Part shown: in pieces, positions 62,722-64,000 of the stretch | Numbering within the stretch: position 1 is the first letter of the stretch | How the letters are laid out: each line of letters begins with the position of its first letter | Assembly: GCA_037176905.1 (NCBI GenBank) | Contig: JBBBWG010000448.1 | Location: 1-64,000, forward strand | DNA length: 64,000 nt | From: Azolla pinnata | Taxonomy: Eukaryota; Streptophyta; Polypodiopsida; Salviniales; Salviniaceae | Direction: 5' to 3' | Position numbers and translations under genes: made by a program | The notes under the pieces: model-generated | Seen by the model: only the letters and a program-made list of their open reading frames with translations | The model's database searches: none | Told to the model about the DNA's origin: nothing

Positions 62722-64000
62722 ATGCAACCGCCCAAGGGCGCTAGCCCCAAATCTAAAGACAACGAAGATGAAGGAGAAGAAGGAATGAGTCAAGAGATAG
62801 ACGAGCAAAATCAAACCTTGGAGAAGTTCATGCTTTACGAAACAAGACAGGTTACATTCTTATTAGTTCTTGGATTCCATGGTTTCCGGATCAAATGTTG
62901 CGATTTGATTAGTTCATTTTAGGTGTTTTCTGCCAGCACATTTTCCTGGCATAGCTATTATTTTTATTAGTTTCACTCGCCAAATATTGACATTATGACT
63001 TTATCCACTAGAGGTTCTACTTGATTGGGAGTGACAAAAGCAAGAAATATTGGAGGGTCTTGAAAATAGATAGATCAGAGCCATTGGAATTGAACTTGAG
63101 CGAAGACCCTGTTGTTTATACCGAACAAGAATGCACCGATCTGCGGGAACGAATTGGTGATGGCAACAAATCCACAGGCGGCCTCAAGTTTGTAACAAAA
63201 GCTTTTGGGATCGCAGGTTCGATGAAGATGATGTTTTATATTTGTTTTGTATGTATCAGCTATGCTAATTTTCTACTTTGTGTTCTTTTTGCTCCCTATC
63301 TTAAGTGTTGAGCTGGAATTGTGTGGGTGTGTTTGTGTTCAAGAAATACTAGTGATAGTGTTTATTAAGGTCGTGGGATCTTCCTCCACAGTTCGTGTTG
63401 AAGTTTTGGATGCGTAAATTCTTCTTCTTGTTCCTTAATGCTTGAGCTGTGTCTTATAACATCGTCAATGTAATGTAGGTTGTGTCAGATTTTTGGGATC
63501 CTACTATCTCATTCTTGTAACAAAGCGGCGGCAAATAGGAACCATTTGTGACCATGCAATATACGGCATTGAGGAGAGCCAGATCTATACAATTCCAGAT
63601 TCTACTGTGCAAACAGAAGCGTCAAACTCCAAGGCTGAAATGAGGTTTGTATCGTTAAAATTTTTTGATGATAATTTTATTATTGTAACTTGGATCAAGG
63701 TCGTTTCATTGTTAATAATCTTACTAGCGACAAAAGAAAGAAGAATATGTCTGTAAGACATAGTGCAATGACAAACATTGTGTTCGTCTGATTCCATCTC
63801 CCTGACAACACAATGGTGGATCCTTTCTTTCATAGATTGGAGGGAAGATCTCCTATCTCGATGCCCGATTTCTTAATCGATGTGAAAAAGTTCTAAACTG
63901 CCCTACTGCAGAGGCAGATAAGTAAAAGGCCTTATGGCGGAAGGCAGGATATGTAAAGGGCCTGTGTTCTGATGCTTGAGAAGAGTTCCTCACAGTGGGC
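62722..64000 (+). CDS. SAC-domain phosphoinositide phosphatase, 5' part (plant SAC1-5/FIG4 type)
   Basis: Enzyme family that removes phosphates from phosphoinositides such as PI(3,5)P2 on endomembranes and the vacuole. Visible coding exons are 62722-62850, 63012-63216 and 63479-63644; the last ends in phase 2 and the next exon must lie beyond position 64000. The first 166 residues contain an acidic start, then LEKFMLYETRQRFYLIGSDK, KYWRVLKIDRSEPLELNLSE, GNKSTGGLKFVTKAFGIAGC and VRFLGSYYLILVTKRRQIGT, which is the N-terminal SAC subdomain. The catalytic CX5R motif lies downstream and cannot be seen. No exon is found in 63645-64000. The SAC1-5 group is inferred from this N-terminus only. Confidence 0.88.

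Noticed and set aside
1-64000. Retroviral, LTR, Polinton or other viral fossils and toxin genes
   Set aside because: I found no polymerase, integrase, capsid or envelope-like frame and no long terminal repeat pair.

Overview
The window is nuclear DNA from a land plant. Ten spliced genes with GT-AG introns (two introns appear to be GC-AG) encode proteins that match plant families such as LIP1, EMB1417 and plant SAC-type phosphatases. TTTAGGG-type telomere-like repeats also occur in it. The short 84-residue ELF1-like protein, which lacks the acidic tail found in Arabidopsis, hints at a seed-free or early-diverging lineage, but that is weak inference and the species cannot be named. I see no rRNA, no intact tRNA, no CRISPR array, no intact transposon and no viral fossil. 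Exon coordinates below were worked out by hand from splice signals and reading phase; each full model closes in frame.

Layout. At 1-170 (-) there may be the first coding exon of a gene running off the left edge. At 2797-15625 (+) lies a 27-exon gene for a 1312-residue DDB1/SF3B3/CPSF160-type beta-propeller protein. At 16509-20920 (-) is an alpha/beta-hydrolase lipase-like gene (9 coding exons, 737 residues). At 24467-27136 (+) is transcription elongation factor ELF1. At 27782-31091 (-) is a ChaC-type gamma-glutamylcyclotransferase. At 33245-36653 (-) is the LIP1-type small GTPase. At 39236-44370 (+) is an EMB1417-like PPR protein. At 45897-49601 (+) is a TFIIIC TPR subunit. At 51817-54296 (-) is a plastid-type DUF3054 membrane protein. 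At 56590-61040 (+) is a mitochondrial carrier. From 62722 (+) runs the 5' part of a SAC-domain phosphoinositide phosphatase that continues past the right edge.

The genes are ordinary single-copy housekeeping or regulatory genes (transcription, glutathione turnover, lipid and membrane metabolism, clock and vesicle regulation) and do not form a cluster or pathway. The unusual part is between them. Gaps at gene 5' ends are packed with telomere-derived minisatellites and ATG-rich tetranucleotide arrays, whereas the three gaps between convergent gene ends lack both. The 1 kb minisatellite before the EMB1417 gene also carries a consensus 5' splice-site motif in almost every unit. Introns and gaps hold further tandem arrays with units of about 38/114, 103, 185, 320 and 345 bp, and one near-perfect 120 bp hairpin.
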